A stretch of 64,000 nt of DNA from Scedosporium boydii (Eukaryota > Ascomycota > Sordariomycetes > Microascales > Microascaceae). Of this stretch, positions 63,275 through 64,000 are shown piece by piece; positions within the stretch are counted from its first letter, which is position 1, and each line of letters opens with the position of its first letter. The notes beneath the pieces are model-generated. The model was given only the letters and a program-made list of their open reading frames with translations, searched no databases and was not told the DNA's origin. The DNA is taken from positions 170,781 through 234,780 of the forward strand of contig NJFT01000038.1 in the NCBI GenBank assembly GCA_002221725.1, given 5' to 3'. Position numbers and translations under genes: made by a program.

Positions 63275-63510
63275 TTATGTATTATTTATAATAATAGGTG
63301 TTATTGTGTATTTATTAGGTGGTAATTTCTATTTATTTAAAAGGTTGAATAAGTGGTAAATAAATAAAAAAAAATTATAATAGTAATAAAAATGAAGACA
63401 TAGTCTGAACTATTTTGAAAAAAATGGAAATTAAAACGATAACAATATTAATATTATATATTGCAATATATTATTGAGGAAGTTAGTATAAGTTATATTA
63501 AATACTAAAA
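63275..63510 (+). other. Fragment resembling the 3' end of a mitochondrial group I intron
   Basis: GAAGACATAGTCTGAAC (about 63392-63408) resembles the conserved 3' core (P7/S element) of group I introns. A short upstream frame (YLLGGNFYLFKRLNKW, ending near 63358) could be the end of an intron-encoded protein. It is joined abruptly to the broken nad2. Confidence 0.45.
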
Positions 63511-63582
63511 GGGATTTTAGTATAATGGTAATGTAAATGACTTTTAATTATTAAGATGTAGGTTCGAATCCTGTAAATCCTA
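63511..63582 (+). tRNA. trnK: Mitochondrial tRNA-Lys (UUU)
   Basis: Acceptor GGGATTT/AAATCCT (first pair G-T), anticodon stem AATGA/TTATT with loop CTTTTAA (anticodon TTT), T-arm GTAGG/CCTGT with loop TTCGAAT. Confidence 0.85.
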
Positions 63583-63925
63583 TTTCTTTTTAATGAATTT
63601 TTTTTATTAAATAAAAACTATGTACTACTAAGAATAGTTAGATTATTTATATCTCGTTTATTTATTAAAAAAGTTAATAACATTTAATAATACTTAGTTA
63701 AAATAAAAGAGTTTTATTAAAAAATTTTTTAATAAAAAAAATAGTGTAAAATTAATAATACAAATTCAGCACTTATTAATACTTCATGTATAGGGTGTAT
63801 AAATATACTATTATTATTAAAGAATCCTGTAAACTATAATAATTCTAAAATAACATTATTATTTTAATGCATTGTAATGTTAAAAAATTATTATTAGATG
63901 AATAATAATTTTAAAAGAATACTAT
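63583..63925. other. Very AT-rich spacer
   Basis: A/T-rich with short hairpins. No gene recognised. Confidence 0.5.
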
Positions 63926-64000
63926 ATGAATATTATATTCATGTTACTAGGGTCTCTTTTGTTTATACCTTTATTAGGTATTTTTGCTATTTCTTTAGTA
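63926..64000 (+). pseudogene. Probable nad4 (NADH dehydrogenase subunit 4) N-terminal start, cut by the window
   Basis: 25 codons from an ATG encode a hydrophobic N-terminus (SLLFIPLLGIFAISLV) like the first helix of fungal mitochondrial NAD4. It is too short to exclude nad5 or another membrane subunit. Listed as pseudogene only because it lies in the NUMT-like segment. Confidence 0.4.

Larger units (their letters stand above)
61640..64000 (+). mobile_element. Nuclear mitochondrial DNA segment (NUMT) or mitochondrial assembly join, rearranged
   Basis: From about 61640 the base composition changes abruptly to very AT-rich and mitochondrial features appear: nad3, four tRNAs, nad2 read with TGA as tryptophan, an intron-like tail, tRNA-Lys and a nad4-like start. 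It continues past the window edge. The gene order is not one I know from filamentous ascomycetes, and nad2 has several in-frame TAA codons and is cut off, so the copy is not functional mitochondrial DNA. A mis-assembly cannot be excluded from sequence alone. Confidence 0.85.

Noticed and set aside
1..64000. CRISPR arrays, bacterial operons or riboswitches
   Set aside because: Introns, dispersed genes and eukaryotic transposons show a fungal nuclear genome. The only short regular repeat (11998-12189) is coding.

Overview
The window is nuclear DNA of a filamentous ascomycete (Pezizomycotina, probably Eurotiales-like). The evidence is short GT-AG introns of about 60-110 bp, a Kex2-type repeat precursor, HET, NACHT/ankyrin and DUF6594 proteins, an ankyrin-CorA protein, and fungal Ty3/gypsy and pogo/Fot1-type elements. 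The last ~2.36 kb is mitochondrial-like DNA. Gene density is low and the middle third is a graveyard of transposons and decayed genes.

Layout. 1-7.4 kb: the N-terminal part of a GT61-like membrane glycosyltransferase (minus strand, cut by the window edge), a membrane-anchored pepsin-fold protein without catalytic aspartates, and a two-exon DUF6594 protein. 8.1-8.8 kb: a truncated HET-type N-terminal region. 11.9-12.2 kb: a small secreted precursor made of five GRSGYNKR repeats with Kex2 sites (RiPP/repellent-like). 13.1-22.9 kb: a pogo/Fot1-type DNA transposon with 53-bp inverted repeats and a TA duplication. Its transposase carries many stop codons of the CAG/CAA-to-TAG/TAA type, and it is split by a complete 7.9-kb Ty3/gypsy chromovirus. 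The gypsy element has LTRs that read as identical, a GCTAC target duplication, intact gag and pol, a GGGAAAC frameshift heptamer, and an antisense three-exon gene between pol and the 3' LTR. 23-26 kb: decayed genes.

28.5-43.9 kb: ordinary genes, namely a tubby/LURP-like protein, a JlbA/IDI-4-like bZIP factor, a small secreted cysteine-rich protein (BAS-like), a five-exon unknown protein, and a 1,159-aa ankyrin-CorA protein with one GC-AG intron. 45.4-46.9 kb: a broken NACHT/ankyrin (NLR-like) gene. 47.8-49.4 kb: an MFS sugar transporter. 51.0-52.5 kb: one LTR remnant and two solo LTRs in opposite orientation, each solo LTR with its own 5-bp duplication. 52.6-61.6 kb: a 715-aa Ipa-like protein, a P450 lacking its N-terminal anchor, a cysteine-rich single-pass membrane protein, and a flavin monooxygenase whose 5' end is replaced by mitochondrial DNA.

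61.64-64.0 kb: a mitochondrial-derived segment (NUMT, or an assembly join) with the nad3 3' end, tRNA-Trp(UCA), tRNA-Gln, tRNA-His, a tRNA with anticodon UAU, a nad2 remnant with in-frame TAA codons, a group-I-intron-like tail, tRNA-Lys and a probable nad4 start. The most interesting items are the antisense gene carried by the retrotransposon, its frameshift site, the repeat-peptide precursor, and the dated nesting of RIP-like-mutated and intact elements. All family names come from reading the sequence and were not checked by database search.
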